Under the pieces are notes generated by a model. It was not told where the DNA came from. It was given only the letters and a program-made list of their open reading frames with translations, and ran no database searches. A stretch of 64,000 bases of DNA from the NCBI GenBank assembly GCA_039621445.1, contig CP154955.1, positions 17,898,691 to 17,962,690 on the forward strand. Direction: 5' to 3'. This DNA is from Euglena gracilis. Taxonomy: Eukaryota > Euglenida > Euglenophyceae > Euglenales. Within the stretch, counting starts at the first letter, position 1, and each line of letters starts with the position of its first letter. This document shows positions 1 through 10,271 of this stretch, piece by piece. The translations under genes were made by a program, and so were the position numbers.

Positions 1-294
1 AAGAAATCCAATCAAACTCTGGCTACCTCACACTCGTAAACGGGAAAGACATGGCGCGGTGAACACACAAAAAACACCACATCAAGCAAAATGCAGCCAC
101 AACTGATAATCCTGGACCGCGGGAAGGCAGGAATGCAGAGAGCAAGCCCCTTGGCAGCCCGAGAGCTCGGCGCAATGAGCACCAATATAATGCAGGGGAC
201 AGAGAACGTCGATTTACACCGGCAGGGTTCGGGAACACGCACATGCTGGGGAGGTGGGCGGGTGCTCTTTTGCGATGTCGTAGCGGCGCTAGCG

Positions 295-475
295 CTACGG
301 CTTGGCTTTCAGCATGTCTTTAAAGGTTGCGAGTGTGACGAACCACGGCCGGCTGTTGACCCCAACGATCCCCAGAGCAAAAGGCCCGGCCAAACCCACG
401 AAGAAGCTCCGCTCCTTTCCCGGAAGAAGCCCTCGTAAAAGCGCAAAGAAGTTGGGGGTATTTTGCAGATCAACC
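295..475 (-). CDS. possible last exon, unknown hydrophobic protein
   Basis: The minus strand stays open here and ends at a TAG at 295-297. The peptide is non-repetitive and partly hydrophobic, with a stretch reading GLAGPFALGIVGVN followed by a short basic tail ending in KAKP. This could be a membrane segment near a C-terminus. GC-rich codon use resembles the other minus-strand exons. I do not recognise the family, and no acceptor was settled (the region near 475 is plausible). The remaining part of 1-800 shows nothing else I can support. Confidence 0.25.
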
Positions 476-834
476 GTCGCCGCTTTCACCACAAAAAGTC
501 ATTGTCATGCCATTTTGAATACCTCCCAGGACATCCAAGCCAAATTGTCAAATAAAACAAATAAGGGCAGGAGCAGGATGCCAGACTTGGAGGGACATAG
601 AAGAATAAAGCTAAGTTACAAAACACAAGGTGTTGCTCATTTACACTAGTTAGCCCATTCCCTAAGAAACAACGAATGTATGCAGGAGACGAATGGCCTT
701 CTTGGGTATGTTAAAGGAGAGAAGGCCTGAGCAAGGCTCTTTCCCAACTCTATACACATGGTCATTTCAACTGATGGAGATTTTAATGAAAAACACATCA
801 AACCCATGCGAGCTCTGACATGCACACCCCACTC

Positions 835-955
835 ACCCCCCAAGCACGCATCCACGCACGCATGCACACACGCACACACGCACGCACGCACGCACACACA
901 CACACGAGCGCGTGCGCACCCACCCACCCATCCACCCACCCACATACACCCCCCC
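835..955. repeat. CA/GCA and CCCA microsatellite
   Basis: Alternating CA and GCAC steps run into a CCCACCCA tract and a short C-run. It is simple sequence; the histidine/threonine-rich and cysteine/valine-rich ORFs across it are artefacts. Confidence 0.85.
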
Positions 956-1141
956 CGAAATTTCTTCAGTCAGGTTCAAATAATTCCATTGGAAAATTCA
1001 TTGGAGTGAAACAATGCACCTAAAAAAAAAAAGCGTTCATACATGAAAAATGGTGTCCATAGGAAACAATGCCATTGGTGTTCATAATGAAAAAAATACC
1101 CAATCTACACAAGAAATTTCGCGAGGCCCACAAACACCACA

Positions 1142-1246
1142 TCACATCAAAGCAGGCCGGTCATAGCCTTGCCTTGCAGGGTCAGCGGCACGAATCATCT
1201 CCTGGCACTCTTCCAGCGTCACCTCCTCCCCCAAACTGGCCAGGGC
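1142..1246 (-). CDS. calmodulin-like exon 4 (EF-hand 4, degenerate)
   Basis: It encodes ALASLGEEVTLEECQEMIRA then ADPARQGYDRPALM and a TGA at 1142-1144. The incoming helix is calmodulin-like, but the loop lacks the acidic residues at positions 3, 5 and 12. Either EF4 no longer binds calcium, or the true exon stops after the first loop residues and continues in an unseen exon. Confidence 0.65.
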   Translation of the reverse strand, partial: ALASLGEEVTLEECQEMIRAADPARQGYDRPALM

Positions 1247-3159
1247 CCGCGTCGTGCGTTCATTTTGCGCCCCTGGGATGGGAACCTTCCTCCTCACACT
1301 TCTGATCCGAGCCCGCTGAGATACACTCTTCCCCACCCACCAAGCAGGTGTTGGCTTGCACCTGAACCACCCAGAAGAGGAGAAATGGGAGCCAGTGCCC
1401 CCCCCCCCCAGTGGCTCAGTGGACGCCCGGCCTGGAACAGGTTGTGGGCGTGGATGCGGCCGCTGCGGTCCGTGTCGAACGCCGCGAAGGCGTGCCGCAC
1501 GTCGTCGTCCTCTCCACCTCCCCCGCGGGGCTGTGCCCCCCCCCCCCCGATGAACAGCCTTGTTCCTGACGCCCCCTGACGCAACTGCGGATGGACAAAC
1601 CTCCCCCAGAAACTGTCATTGACAAGTGGGCCAGTACTTCTAGCCATGACAACTTCTCATGATGACAGGTTGGATGGTGGCACGAAGCTCGAGAGTGTCC
1701 CAGGCAGGATCCTGACCGTTCCTGGGTATGAACTTTTAACCCAACTTTGGTTTAAGCAATCTTTGGATATGGCAGCTTCCGGGGGGGGGGTGAGGCACAG
1801 CACCGGCCCGGCGACGCGGCGCCCCAAGAGGTATACGAACTCCTGGGGGGGGGGGCGAAATGTTTGTGCTGTTGAGGACGTTGGGCATCCATTATAGGGG
1901 GAAATCAAATTGAAACAATTGGGCATCTAAAAATTCGACCTAGAAAAAAGCTGGAAATGTGGGCAAAAAATGCAAAAAAAACAAGTGGAGGCCTCGGGCA
2001 AAAACCCCTGAAAACAGAAATATGAAGATTTGGAAACGGATGGAGAAAATTCGGAATCTACCTCATCATAGTGTACCCCCCCCCCCCGGGAAACTAACAC
2101 CTGTCAAATCAGGGAGTACAGGTAAATACGTGAGAAGTCCTACAAGGCACAGGACCAGGGTGATGGATTCAAATCAGAAGAGGAATTGACATTTTCGAAC
2201 CCCCCCTGGCTGACACAAAAAATCTGAAAACGCATGGAAACTTTCTGACATACTTGCGATCAGAAGCCAGATGAAAATGAAAGCAACTCTCTTTTAGCTC
2301 GGGACAAATGCTTTCTTCACCCCCCAAATGTGAAACATCTCAAAAATTAATAAGTGGCAGGCCAGCGGGTGGAAAGGTAAATGACAGGTTCCTATGAGGG
2401 CTGGCGGATACAGAGGGGGGGGTTGGAGATTGAATCAAAAAACTGGTTGCTGTTTTCTCATTGAAAATACTGCTGGGCAATCATCCGAGCCCTTGAGCCA
2501 CCCACTTCATTAGTCCATTTGCTTTCCGGTTTCAACCCACTGGAGTTGACGATTGATTTACACCCTTGACAAATTGACAATGCTTGGGACTTTTTGAGGC
2601 TATTGCGATCATAATTGTGCTTACCGACCGGGGGGGTGGGGTCCAGGGGACCCAGGAATTTTTCATTGAAAATGGCCATTTCCGGGCCCCTGGCGCCGGG
2701 GGTTGGAGGGGGTGCCTGCTATGGGCAGGCACCCCCCAAAACCCTCCCCCCCCCCCCCCCCCGGGGGGTCGGAGGGTGCTATAGGGTGCCTGCCCCTAGC
2801 ACCCCCCCCGGGGGGGTGGCACAAGCCTGATTGTGATCACAATAATCAAAATAATTTTAATTTATACACTTTTTATTTCAAATTTTTCTTCTAATTTTAT
2901 TCATACACAACCAAATGTCATGGAAAATGTGATTTTGAGAAATTTCAAACCTTGTTATGAGCTTGCATGAAGGGTGGACAATTTGCAAGATCAAAAACCC
3001 TGCGATTTTTTGAACAACTTTTTTCCTTGATGTCCTTGATTTTTTGAACAACCCTTTTTTGTGATGTTCACCAAAATGGTGCAATTTGGAGGTGATTCTA
3101 AATTTGGTGATCCAGAGTTGTTTGTGTGTGTGTGTGTGTGCGTGTGTGTGTGTGTGTGT

Positions 3160-3196
<37 letters not shown>

Positions 3197-4257
3197 CGTG
3201 TGTGTTGACCATCAAAGAATGAACCACCTGATAACCCAGTGAGGTGGCAACCTTAACCTGTGAGAAATCAGCAGGTGTGGGCAACGGTGACAGCCTTCGG
3301 CACAAATTCCTATAAATCGGAGACCCTCCGCAGGGGGGGGGGAATAATTGATATCGGAGGCCTTCGGAAAAATTGCGGAAAAATTGCAGAAAAATTGCGG
3401 AAATTGCGGAAAAATTGCGGAAAAATTGATATCGGGTATACACATTTCTGCTTGGGGGGACTTAGAAAATTTTCAATTGTGAGGTTCAGAACACCGCAAC
3501 ACCCACGTCGATGCAGGCGAGCACAAATCAACACGCTTGATGTTCTTTGCACAGGTGGGACGCACCCAATCCTGTGACCAGTGGTGCACCTGTGAGAAAA
3601 ATTGGTAAACTGGGGGGGGGGAACAACAAAACACAATAGCACACCTGTTGATCCATTTGAAGAATGGCTTGAACTCATTGCATCTTCCATCTTCGGTGGT
3701 GGGGAAAAAATTCTTCAAAAAAATGGTGAAAAATTGCGGAAAAATTGCGGAAATTGCGGAAAAATTGCGGAAAATTGCGGAAAATTGCGGAAATTGCGAA
3801 AAATTGCGGAAATTGCGGAAAAATTGCGGATATCAATTATTCCCCCCCCCCTGCCCTCCGCCCTGAAATCCAAGGAGAAGAGAGGTGTGCTGACCCCTTT
3901 CCCGGGGGAAAACCCCACAGCGAAGAGCTGTGTTTTATTTTGAAATTTCAAAAATCTCAAAAAATCGGATTTTAGGTTACTTTTTTTCTGACCACACCCT
4001 TCCCCACCAGGCTGACCACTTCACCACTTCATCAACCCTTGGGGGGGGGGGAGGGAGGTCGGTTGCTGGAGTGCCCAAGGCACCCAGATCCGACCCCCCC
4101 GGGGGGGTACATGGTCAAAAATGCATAAGCATTTGGTCAAAAAGGTGCATCCAGCGCCAGAAGCGCTGGGAGTTTGGGTACCCCTCCTCCCCTGGGGGGG
4201 GGAGTGCCTGCTTGCACTCAGGCAGGCAAACCCCCCTAAAAATACATATACATATAC

Positions 4258-4316
<59 letters not shown>

Positions 4317-5208
4317 TTCTCTGGGGCAATACAAGCCAGCTGGGGCTCGCCCTTGGCAGGTCCTCCCTGGAAATGTGGGAGGACGTTGTCCCAGTCGGCC
4401 CCACCAATTTTGGCCGGTGCCATCGGCCGCCACGGCCCAGCCCGATGATCGGAAATCCGCAGCTGATAAATAAAAAGGATTCCGTTCTCCAACGCAGTGC
4501 ATCAAACAACAGTTCAGCTCAATTTGCATGCGGGACCCCCGGAAGGACGGTCGCCAATGGCACAAAACAGGGGGTCCACACTGTGGGGGATGTGACGGGG
4601 CCATACGTCAAAGTCCACGCCCCCGCTGCGGTCCAGGTCCGCCTCCTTGATCAGGGCTGCCAGCTCTGCCTCCGACGGCGTGTGGCGGGGGCAGGGGCCA
4701 CCGAGGACAGCGGCGAACAGGCACGGAGGGCAGAGAAAGGCTGCATTGCAGAGAAATGCCTTCAGCAGAAGACACAATCAAAATATCAAAACATCAAAAA
4801 TGGAATAAAACATATTTGTAATGTGCGAACAAAGAAAAAAAAACAAATAGAAAACAAACAAAACAAAATAAAAAAGCAAATAAATATAAAAAAGCACGAG
4901 CAACAACAATAATAATGTGGCAAACGAAACAACAAAACAAAACAAACATAAAATAACACAAAAAAGCAAGAGAAAGACAAAAAATACAAATGAAAAGACT
5001 GCTAAGAAAAAGATGATGAAAACAAGCAAACATAAAAACGAACATACAAAACACAACAACGCCACGTGGCCTCTGGACCAAGGGTCCTCATAACGATGCC
5101 GAGCTCCGCCTTGGTGAGGGTCCCGTCGCTGTTCCGGTCGAAGATGGTGAAGCCGTCCCTGTACTCGTCCCGCAGGGAGTCGATCCGCGCCACACGGGAG
5201 GACATCAT
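1142..5208 (-). CDS. calmodulin-like EF-hand protein gene (4 exons seen, at least one missing)
   Basis: Four minus-strand exons reproduce the calmodulin layout in order: EF1 (5065-5208), EF2 (4607-4678), EF3 (1429-1512), EF4 (1142-1246). The start is taken as the ATG at 5208, giving MMSSRVARIDSLRDEYRDGF, three or so residues longer than typical calmodulin. EF1 has a canonical loop (DRNSDGTLTKAE). EF2 has DLDRSGGVDFD and needs its position-12 acid from a short exon I did not find, which must also encode the central helix. EF3 reads DTDRSGRIHAHN, with Asn at position 12. The helix after it (LGEEVTLEECQEMIRAAD) matches calmodulin well, but the EF4 loop is degenerate. The likely role is calcium sensing in the cytosol or cytoskeleton. 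The EF2-EF3 intron is about 3.1 kb and holds a TIR element. Centrin or another calmodulin-like protein is the alternative. Confidence 0.75.
1429..1512 (-). CDS. calmodulin-like exon 3 (EF-hand 3)
   Basis: It encodes DDDVRHAFAAFDTDRSGRIH then AHNLFQA. It follows a GGAGAG stretch that could supply an AG acceptor. The end is placed inside a GGCC that is repeated at the start of exon 4. No GT donor joins it in frame without adding about eight residues to the EF3-EF4 linker. Confidence 0.7.
2610..2830. repeat. G/C-tract hairpin region in the calmodulin-like intron
   Basis: G-runs and C-runs alternate and can fold back. A GTGCCTGC...GCAGGCAC palindrome lies near 2715-2740. Related GGCAGGCACCCC sequences occur near 47.46 kb and 61.72 kb, so this looks like a dispersed non-coding element. 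Confidence 0.5.
3120..3206. repeat. (GT)n microsatellite
   Basis: About 87 bases of GT with occasional GC steps, inside the calmodulin-like intron. Confidence 0.95.
3324..3860. mobile_element. TIR element with GGAAAAATTGC minisatellite
   Basis: GCAGGGGGGGGGGAATAATT + GATATC at 3330-3355 is matched by its inverse at 3829-3854. Next to each end are tandem GGAAAAATTGC units (3361-3425 and 3728-3828), which are in direct, not inverted, orientation. The roughly 530-bp unit has no coding capacity and looks like a non-autonomous element in an intron. No clear target duplication was seen. Confidence 0.6.
4248..4318. repeat. (TA)n / TATACATA microsatellite
   Basis: About 70 bases of alternating TA with CATATA interruptions. 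The same type of sequence flanks the foldback element at 58.5 and 59.3 kb. Confidence 0.95.
4607..4678 (-). CDS. calmodulin-like exon 2 (EF-hand 2)
   Basis: It encodes PSEAELAALIKEADLDRSGG then VDFD, aligning with the calmodulin EF2 helix and loop. It ends at GAC followed by GTATGG, a conventional donor. The preceding bases (CCCGCCACACG) contain no AG in the required phase. Confidence 0.75.
5065..5208 (-). CDS. calmodulin-like exon 1 (EF-hand 1)
   Basis: It encodes the start and EF1, ending in MRTLGPEAT. The loop residues D, N, D, T, T, E at positions 1, 3, 5, 7, 9, 12 are all canonical. No GT donor gives the correct frame. The exon ends at CACG, repeated just before exon 2, and the intron then begins TGGCG. 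Confidence 0.75.
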
Positions 5209-5641
5209 CGCTGGGGAAGCTGTGGGGTGGATGCCGCAGGTGTTGGGGTGGGGCAACACAACCGTTGGGTTCATTCGAAGCCCGGAGATGTGATGTGGCC
5301 CAGGCTGGATTGATAAGCCAAGGGGGAAAAACAAGGGCAAAGAAAGAACGCAAAGCGTGAAAAGTGCAGTTCCTGGGAGTTGAATTCCGGTGGGATTCGG
5401 GGCAGAGGGAACAATTGCAATTAAGATGTGTCAACTTGTTGTTGAAAGGGCGGTGGAGAATGAACCTTTTCCTTGCCCTTAGAAGGATGCTTGCCACACG
5501 CAAGCCAAACTGGCTTGAATGATTCTGTGTGGTTATTGTAGAATCTCCAGGGGGAGGTGCGTGTAGAATCTCCCGCATCGGACGTTCCCCCCATTTCGGA
5601 TCCGGGCGACCAGGGTTCGGGTCAGCATTATATATTAGCGT

Positions 5642-5668
5642 TAAGGTAAGGGTTAGGGTTAGGGATGG
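5642..5668 (+). repeat. short interstitial TTAGGG-like repeat
   Basis: TAAGGGTTAGGGTTAGGGAT lies just upstream of an snRNA-like dispersed element. Similar short runs occur near 58.95, 59.17, 59.86 and 42.46 kb. This hints at a TTAGGG-type telomere, but the arrays are too short to be telomeric. Confidence 0.6.
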
Positions 5669-5860
5669 GGTCGCTGAGCTCTTATCTCTTTAGAGTAAGA
5701 GCGAAGCTTACCACTGGGGAAAAGGGGGGGGGGGGGCAGACTCCCCTTCTCCCCACCCCTGGGTAGTCCCTGAAAACCGCGGATTATCACCATGACCCCA
5801 GCCCGGTTCCCGAATTTTTTTTCCAGCCGTGAGCGACTGGATTTCTAGTTTCCGAAACAC
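5668..5860 (+). repeat. dispersed element copy A, snRNA-like layout
   Basis: It begins GTCGCTGAGCTCTTATCTCT, and the GCTCTTA...TAAGAGC arms form a hairpin. Then comes GAAGCTTACCAC, which resembles the 5'-splice-site-pairing end of U1 RNA. About 105 bases later there is AATTTTTTTT (Sm-site-like) followed by the hairpin CCAGCCGTGAGCGACTGG. A variable G-tract interrupts the middle. Copies B, C and D lie at 10.76, 12.55 and 36.32 kb. It could be a U1-type snRNA gene or pseudogene family, or simply a transposable repeat. Confidence 0.45.
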
Positions 5861-6770
5861 CTCCATTTGACCTCCAACTCCCCGCCGGGCCCAAATTATT
5901 CACCCGCAAAGGGGTCCAAACTGGGTAGGATTGGCCCGCCCGTCCCCCCCCCCTCTTCCGACTCTGCCATTTCGCTGGGGTCCAAAAATCGGTCAAAAAA
6001 TCAATTTTCCGAAAATATCTCGAGAAAACGTACATTATTTCGGGAAGTGTCGGTCTGACGAACTGTACCCCTGGAGGCCTTCTATCGCCCCCTGTTCGCC
6101 GTTTTGGCCGCAGACACGCCTGGCCCGTGTTCTGGCGCGCTTTTGAGGCCCAAAACGGCCGTTTTGGGGCGTTTTTCGGGCCGCTTTTGGGCAAAAAATC
6201 GGGTTTTCCAAAATATCTCGACAAAGAAGCAAAATCAAAGGAAAAATCCGGTTTACTTTTCCCCCAACTCTTCGTGTAGCCCGAGTCACGGCCATTTTTC
6301 GGCCAATTTCGGCCCATTTCTGGGCCATTCTGGGCTGTTTTTTGGGGTCAAAAAAAAAAAAAACAACCGATGTTTCCAAAATATCTCGAAAATAAAGCAA
6401 AATCAAAGGAAATGTCCAGAGATTTAAATTGAAGCCCTTGGATTGCCCTATCTAACGGAATTTTGATCCCCCCGCAACTCCTCGCCTAGCCCGAAATATG
6501 GCCGATTTATGGCCCAAAACAGCGTGGCAGGCTTGCGACTTGGCCGTTTTCGGGCCTGTTTCGGGTTTTTAAAAAAAAGGAATTTTTCTAAACTTTCTCA
6601 AAAATGATGGGGAGTCAAAGGAAATGTCCAGAGACCTGAATTGAAGCCCTAAAAATGCCCTATGTGACAGTATTTTTATTTCCCCGCAACTCCCCACCTA
6701 GCCCGAGTTGCAGCCATTTTTCGGCCAATTTGGCCATTTTGTACAGTTTTGGCCTCTTTTGACTTGGCCA
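5861..6770. repeat. degenerate 'AAAATATCTCGA / TAGCCCGA' repeat block
   Basis: About four degenerate modules of 150-230 bp recur. Shared segments are an AAAATATCTCGA or TTTCTCAAAAATGATG stretch, AATCAAAGGAAATGTCCAGA, TTGAAGCCCT, and CCCCGCAACTCC followed by TAGCCCGAG. The same modules recur at 11.0-11.8 and 12.88-13.3 kb, always downstream of an snRNA-like element copy. No gene seen. Confidence 0.7.
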
Positions 6771-7103
6771 AAAGATCTTGAGCACTCAGATCTTGAGCAC
6801 TCATCCAAGGCACTCTGGCGCCGAAAGTGCCAAGAGGTTTGAAAGGGGCAAATTTCGGCCGTCAACCAGCGGGGGGGGGGGTTTCCCTGGCACTCCAGAG
6901 CATTCTGGGTGTTGGTCAAATTCAGCCTGCTTTGCAACTGAATGGTTCTTGATGAAATTGTTGCACGGTTGTTAAAGAATCAGGGTATTCCCCAGCTTCA
7001 CCAATTTGAAGTGAGAAGATGATGAACTGCAAGCACGCCGGCCAAAAAAAGGTCGGGGAAATCGATTGCGAGGGGCGACACGTTGGCGTTTCAAGCCTGG
7101 CGG

Positions 7104-7244
7104 TCAGATGCGCCGCAGCATGGCTTGGGTCAGGGCCGTGGTGTTCACCTCCTCGTACACGGCGTTGTAGCGCGACGCCAGATACCGAAAGAACTGCCGG
7201 TCTTCTTCGGGGTCGTGGTCCAGCACATACAGTGTCTTGTAGTA
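7104..7244 (-). CDS. last exon of an unrecognised gene
   Basis: A conventional acceptor (CCCTGCAG) precedes an open exon reading YYKTLYVLDHDPEEDRQFFR then YLASRYNAVYEEVN...AMLRRI, ending in TGA at 7104-7106. The peptide is charged and helical with no low complexity, so it is very likely coding. The preceding exon is probably 7934-7976, which ends GAA|GTGAGT in a matching phase. I do not recognise the family. Confidence 0.6.
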   Translation of the reverse strand, partial: YYKTLYVLDHDPEEDRQFFRYLASRYNAVYEEVNTTALTQAMLRRI

Positions 7245-7933
7245 CTGCAGGGGGCAGCCGCCCAACCCTCGTGACATTTGTCAAAAAAAAAGAGAAAAAT
7301 TCAAAAAAAATCAAAAAATTCTGCAAAAAAATCAAAATTCAGGGGTTTGAAAATATACAACTTGCACATCCTTCCCTGCCTGAGGGGGAGAGGTTTAAAG
7401 AATTGCCTATCCAAAATTTCTCAGAAATAAATGCCAATAAAAACCCATTACAGCTTGCATCAAAAAGGCAAAATACTCTGACGTTGTAAAACTGGTGTTT
7501 GTGGTGGGAGGCAACAACTTCGCAGAACAAAGTTTTGAGGGATTCCTTGTGGTTCAGAAAACCCGACAGGGTCTGAAATGGCAAGGGCCGACCGGGACCA
7601 CTCTTGGGCGGGATATCTCCCTCCGTCAGGTATGGTCAGGGGGGCATGGGAGCTCCTCCCGGGTGATTAACCATCAGCCCCCCTTCTCCCCTTTATGACA
7701 GGGAAACGACAGGACTCATTTTCAAGATACCCCCAGGGGAGTCCCCCCACCCAGCCATCCCGGCGTGGCACTCCAAAAAAAAGCCATGTGAAAGTATTTT
7801 CCAAAAAAAATGGCTTTTTGCGGCAGAGCCCATACCTGGACCCCAAGTATAAGACCTCCCATGGGGGGTCTGGCCCCAGATCCCCCGGGGGACCTTCCAT
7901 GTTAAAAAACGATCCCTGGTGTGAGGCACTCAC

Positions 7934-7976
7934 TTCGTAGAGGGTGGGTAATTTGGAGGAGCTCAGTGGTATGCTG
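7934..7976 (-). CDS. short internal exon upstream of the 7.1-kb exon
   Basis: It is open between CCCCAG and GTGAGT and encodes SIPLSSSKLPTLYE. Joining it to the 7104-7244 exon gives ...LPTLYE|YYKTLYVLD in frame with GT-AG borders. It could extend further 5' (open to about 8020). Confidence 0.4.
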
Positions 7977-8260
7977 CTGGGGAGGTGGGGGCTAATGATA
8001 TCCAATTTGCAGCACCAGGGACCAAAAAAATGTGGGCGCCAAACGCATTTATCCCAACAATCATTCTGTTTGATGTTGGTCAATTGTCAAGTCATGTCAG
8101 TTGTAAGATTTTAAATCAATTGTGATGCCAATTGGGTGATGGAATGCGCATCCAAAGAAAAAGGGCTCAATCTTCTCATCTCACATCTCAATTTTTTTTA
8201 AATGCAAAAGCAGAGTATGAACAGTGGCATCAATAGACATAGGGTGGGGAGGTTGGTGAG

Positions 8261-8452
8261 CTACCATGGCCGGAGGATGGGCCAAACAAAATCGTCCGGC
8301 AGGGAGACTCGCTTCAGGAAGGCAGGCCGGTAGCGGTTCAGCTCGAAAGAGATCCGGTTGTTCACGCGTATCATCTTCCCAGTCTCCGGCATGACGCAGA
8401 TGGCGGCAGGACTGCCACCCATGGGTGGCGCTATGGCAATGGCAGCGCCTGC
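8261..8452 (-). CDS. exon of an unrecognised gene, possible C-terminus
   Basis: The open minus frame reads AAICVMPETGKMIRVNNRIS then FELNRYRPAFLKRVSLPDDF and VWPILRPW, with TAG at 8261-8263. The composition is clearly protein-like. ATG|GTAGCT at its end could instead be a donor, in which case this exon and those at 7.9 and 7.1 kb may be one gene. The intron start AGCTCA would then pair with TGAGCT at 7.97 kb. Function unknown. Confidence 0.5.
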   Translation of the reverse strand, partial: AGAAIAIAPPMGGSPAAICVMPETGKMIRVNNRISFELNRYRPAFLKRVSLPDDFVWPILRPW

Positions 8453-8640
8453 GAGTGTGACACCTCTCGGGGGGGGGGGGCTCTTTTCAAGAGTAGTCTC
8501 TTTTTTTAAAAAAAAGAATAGCCCCTAGAAAATGATCACAAAATGAAAAATAAATGGAAAAAACAGCAAAAATCTAACATTCAAGTTTCACTGTATCTGA
8601 GAAAGGGCCTTATTTTAGTGAATTTCATCCTTCTCTTCTG

Positions 8641-8927
8641 TGTTCTCATACCTACCCCCCCCCCCGGGAAACTGTCACCTGACAGGTTGGCCAGTACCGG
8701 GGACCCTGACAACTTCCTATACTGACAGGTTGGCCAGTACCAGGGACCCTGACAGTTTCCCGGGCGGGACCCTGACAGTTTCCCGGGTAGGGCATTTCAA
8801 GGGAAAGTCAATGAAAAATGACCCTGACAGGTTGGCCGGTACCGGGGACCCTGACAGTTTCCCGGGCGGGACCCTGACAGGTTCTCGGGCATGACAGTTT
8901 CCCGGGGGGGGGGGGTAGGTGTGTTCT
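8641..8927. mobile_element. non-autonomous TIR element with internal minisatellite
   Basis: Ends near 8650 (CCTACCCCC...GGGAAACTGTCA) and 8919 (TGACAGTTTCCC...GGGGGTAGG) are inverted over about 27 bases, centred on C/G tracts. TGTTCT (or TGTGTTCT from 8639) flanks both sides as a target duplication. The inside is built of CCTGACAGGTTGGCCAGTAC and GGGACCCTGACAGTTTCCCGG units. A related end occurs at 2078-2100. No coding capacity. Confidence 0.65.
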
Positions 8928-9746
8928 AGATTATATATTATTTGCATTTTGGGAAATCAGCTTGAAAATTCTTTGCCTTTTTGACTCATGTGTTTTGTGT
9001 GTATTTTTTTTCATCCAAAGCATGTAGAAATGAGCCTTCCAATAGAGGTCACAAAAAAGCAAGTTTTTGGTTCATCGCTATCTGCAAGTTCGAGGGTTGT
9101 GTGCTTGCTGGGTTTTGTTTGTAAACAGGGGTTTCGAACCACCAGCCATGCTGACGGGTGTGGAGGTGCCTCCCAAATCTGATCCGGGGGATCAACCCAT
9201 CACCATGCCCCGTACAGTCCGGTTGGGGCAACACTGTTGCAGTGCCCAGTGTTTATTTGACAGGGAACACGCAGGAATCGTGGGTGCCTCTTCCCAAGGT
9301 CATTTGCAGCTAATCCCTCCCCGAACTGAGGAAGAATACATTGATATCAGAGAAAACGGATGACCCATCCACCACTGCATGATGGGTGAGGAGGGTACTT
9401 GATCATGGAATTTTTTAAGGACCCATCGGCCGCCTTGAAAAAGGTGCTGGCGGGAGAAAGATGCACCCCCCCTGAGGGGTGAGAGGTCCAGGGAGGTGGT
9501 TTGAACCCGGTTACCAAGCTGGACCCAGCTGGTACCCCCCCCAAAAATACACGCAAAACAACAAACAGCCCAATTCCAGCTGGGATGCAATTTTTTTCGG
9601 CAAAATTTTTGAGATGAAGCCCCGAAAAGTACCAAATATGGCCATTTTTGGCTATTTTTTTGACCACTTTTTCAAAAAAATTTGCGGGTTGCAAAAACTG
9701 TATTATGCTCGACCCTCCCCGGGGGGGGGGTCTGCACCACACAGCA

Positions 9747-9816
9747 AGCTGGGCCAGAAGCGAAGTAAGTTAGCGCCGGCCATAAACAGACAAGAAGCCT
9801 TAGTGCAACTAAGGGG
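9747..9816 (-). repeat. 70-bp dispersed repeat, copy 1 (inverse)
   Basis: It reads CTGGGCCAGAAGCGAAGT... to CCTTAGTGCAACTAAGGGGG. It is the reverse complement of 10296-10373, and a third copy lies at 49700-49770. Copies 1 and 2 form a large inverted repeat around the 10.0-kb exon. Confidence 0.8.
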
Positions 9817-9984
9817 GTCTGCAGCCTGGCTATCTGACCCTCCTGGGGGGGGTCTGCAGCCCAGCTAGCTTGGAAAAAGGTGCTGGCTGGCTGGACCCCC
9901 GGGGGCAGGGTGGGGGGGGGGGGGCGGCTTAAGAAATTCCCTGGACTTGATCCACACCGGGGGGTGGAGGGGGGGGCAGAGTTG

Positions 9985-10072
9985 CTTCAATGGCGGCCGC
10001 CGAAAGGAAGGGAAGAGATGGCGGGGCCTGGGCTTGGGCCACCTCGCGGAAGAAGCGTTGCACGAACGTGCG
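9985..10072 (-). CDS. candidate exon, unrecognised
   Basis: A CCTGCAG acceptor is followed by RTFVQRFFREVAQAQAPPSL then PFLSAAAIEATL before the frame runs into G/C tracts. The FVQRFFREVAQAQ part looks like a helix. It may be an upstream exon of the 8.3-kb or 7.1-kb genes. The end is uncertain. Confidence 0.4.
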
Positions 10073-10271
10073 CTGCAGGCAGGCTATCCTTCCCCACCAT
10101 GAGCCCGGCTGACCTTTGCCGGCCCTGGGGGGCCTTGGAATGCCGTGCGGGTGCCTGCCTCGGGGCAGACATTTCCGCCCGGGGGGGGGGGGGGGGGGGG
10201 GGGAAGACTGTCAGAAAATGGACTCTTTCTGGGCTTCCAGCACCTTCGGCGGACGGTGCCCTGGCCGGTGT

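Noticed and set aside
1416-1579. Plus-strand ORF at the EF3 exon
   Set aside because: Shadow of the EF-hand frame on the minus strand.
5668-5860. Dinoflagellate or euglenozoan spliced-leader RNA
   Set aside because: None of the spliced-leader sequences I know is present in the element, and exon plus GT plus Sm order is not satisfied on either strand. A U1-like reading fits slightly better.
9120-9520. B-box-like GGTTCGAAACC (about 9130, minus) and GGGTTCAAACC (about 9500, minus) as tRNA genes
   Set aside because: No matching A box or acceptor stem nearby; at most degraded tRNA-derived repeats.
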